This document shows positions 49,940-50,433 of a DNA stretch of 50,433 nt, in pieces. Each line of letters opens with the position of its first letter. The stretch's first letter is position 1. The notes under the pieces are model-generated. The model did no database searches, was not told the DNA's origin, and saw nothing but the letters and a program-made list of their open reading frames with translations. Source of the stretch: Paenacidovorax caeni (GTDB lineage Bacteria; Pseudomonadota; Gammaproteobacteria; Burkholderiales; Burkholderiaceae_C); NCBI RefSeq assembly GCF_001298675.1, contig NZ_CYIG01000039.1:1-50433 (forward strand), written 5' to 3'. Position numbers and translations under genes: made by a program.

Positions 49940-49993
49940 TTTTCGGGCTCCAGCGCTTACCAGGCAAGCGCTGGCAGCTACGTTTTTGATACC
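49940..49993 (+). repeat. Dispersed ~55-bp intergenic repeat, copy H
   Basis: Forward copy between the convergent czcA-like (stop 49935) and chemotaxis (stop 50008) genes. CCAGCGCTTA and CAAGCGCTGG pair over 9 of 10 positions around a 5-base loop, as in copy F. Confidence 0.8.
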
Positions 49994-50007
49994 GCTCGCC
50001 AGCCCCA

Positions 50008-50433
50008 TCAACCCGCCAGGCGCGGCACGTCGGCGTGCCCGGCACTGTCGTTCAGCCGGAACTGCGCCACCAGCTGCGACAGCCGCGCCGCCTGGTCGCG
50101 CAGCGAATCGGCGGCGGCGGCAGACTGCTCGACCAGCGCGGCGTTCTGCTGCGTCATGCGGTCGATCTCGCCCACCGACTGGTTGACGTGGCCAATGCCC
50201 TCGGTCTGCTCGCTGGCGGCGGCGCTGATCTCGCCAATGATGTCGCCCACGCGCTGCACGCTGGCAACGATCTCCTTCATCAAGCCGCCCGCGTCCTCGA
50301 CCTGGCGCACGCCGCCGTTCACGGCGGTCACGCTGTTGCTGATCAGGCCCTTGATCTCGCTCGCCGCCTGGGCGCTGCGCTGCGCCAGCGAGCGCACCTC
50401 GCCCGCCACCACGGCAAAGCCGGCGGCCCTGCT
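50008..50433 (-). CDS. Methyl-accepting chemotaxis protein, C-terminal part (5' end outside window)
   Basis: About 141 residues are visible: the signalling-tip exit [31 protein letters not shown], the descending coiled coil with [61 protein letters not shown] and a C-terminal tail ending PRLAG. The frame is open to the window edge. At the edge the codons give SRAAGF where receptors of this type read EQGRGF; the DNA has GGCCGCCGGCTTT, one C more than a sequence encoding the expected residues. That points to a frameshift or an assembly error at the end. Sensor domain and ligand are outside the window. Confidence 0.88.
   Translation of the reverse strand, partial: SRAAGFAVVAGEVRSLAQRSAQAASEIKGLISNSVTAVNGGVRQVEDAGGLMKEIVASVQRVGDIIGEISAAASEQTEGIGHVNQSVGEIDRMTQQNAALVEQSAAAADSLRDQAARLSQLVAQFRLNDSAGHADVPRLAG

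Overview
The window is a GC-rich stretch (about two thirds G+C by eye) of a betaproteobacterial chromosome, most likely Burkholderiales, family Comamonadaceae (Acidovorax-like). The evidence is the mnmG-rsmG-lysE-parA-hydrolase-parB order with ParB-binding palindromes, the proteobacterial gshA type, protein similarity judged from memory, and codon use. No rRNA, tRNA or CRISPR array was seen. Genes are dense; the largest gap is 268 bp (30291-30558). Both ends lie in sequence that usually occurs in many copies (an IS110 transposase and the conserved signalling tip of a chemotaxis receptor), so the window may be a whole assembly contig.

Layout. 1-454: C-terminal part of an IS110 transposase. 486-6185: minus-strand gshA, trkH, trkA, proA (glutathione, potassium uptake, proline). 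6253-7408: a small unknown gene and an alpha/beta hydrolase. 7515-16073: a divergent redox locus. On the minus strand it has a His-rich secreted protein, a ferric-reductase-like flavoprotein, a PepSY protein, a DUF2271 protein, a PepSY-membrane/flavodoxin/FNR fusion and ApbE; on the plus strand a PepSY protein with a response regulator and histidine kinase. Together they look like a regulated route for moving electrons from NAD(P)H across the inner membrane to a covalently flavinylated periplasmic protein. 16215-21429: a TetR-controlled ABC efflux operon (regulator, adaptor, permease, ATPase, outer-membrane factor). 21544-25787: riboflavin synthase, GNAT, a divergent MFS/AraC pair and a flavin reductase. 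25765-30290: an envelope operon of COG3014, YcfL, LpoB-like and CsgG/LpoB-like proteins plus a lipoprotein hydrolase. 30559-37056: a membrane methyltransferase and the parB/parA/rsmG/mnmG segregation region, with four parS-like sites between 34521 and 39319, so oriC is probably near. 37273-42139: a chemotaxis receptor, then NADPH:FMN reductase, a Cys-cluster protein, GST and an Old Yellow Enzyme. 42189-49935: a two-component system divergent from a CzcCBA-type divalent-metal RND pump. 50008-50433: 3' part of another chemotaxis receptor gene.

The most striking non-genic signal is a roughly 55-bp element present nine times between genes, and perhaps once inside proA, always around an AAGCGCT...AGCT core. 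Other notable signals are a 161-bp near-perfect palindrome at the end of parB, a terminator-shaped hairpin inside a signal-peptide coding region, a textbook promoter/operator for the TetR gene with almost no leader, and pairs of 8-bp direct repeats with 11-bp period next to both two-component systems.
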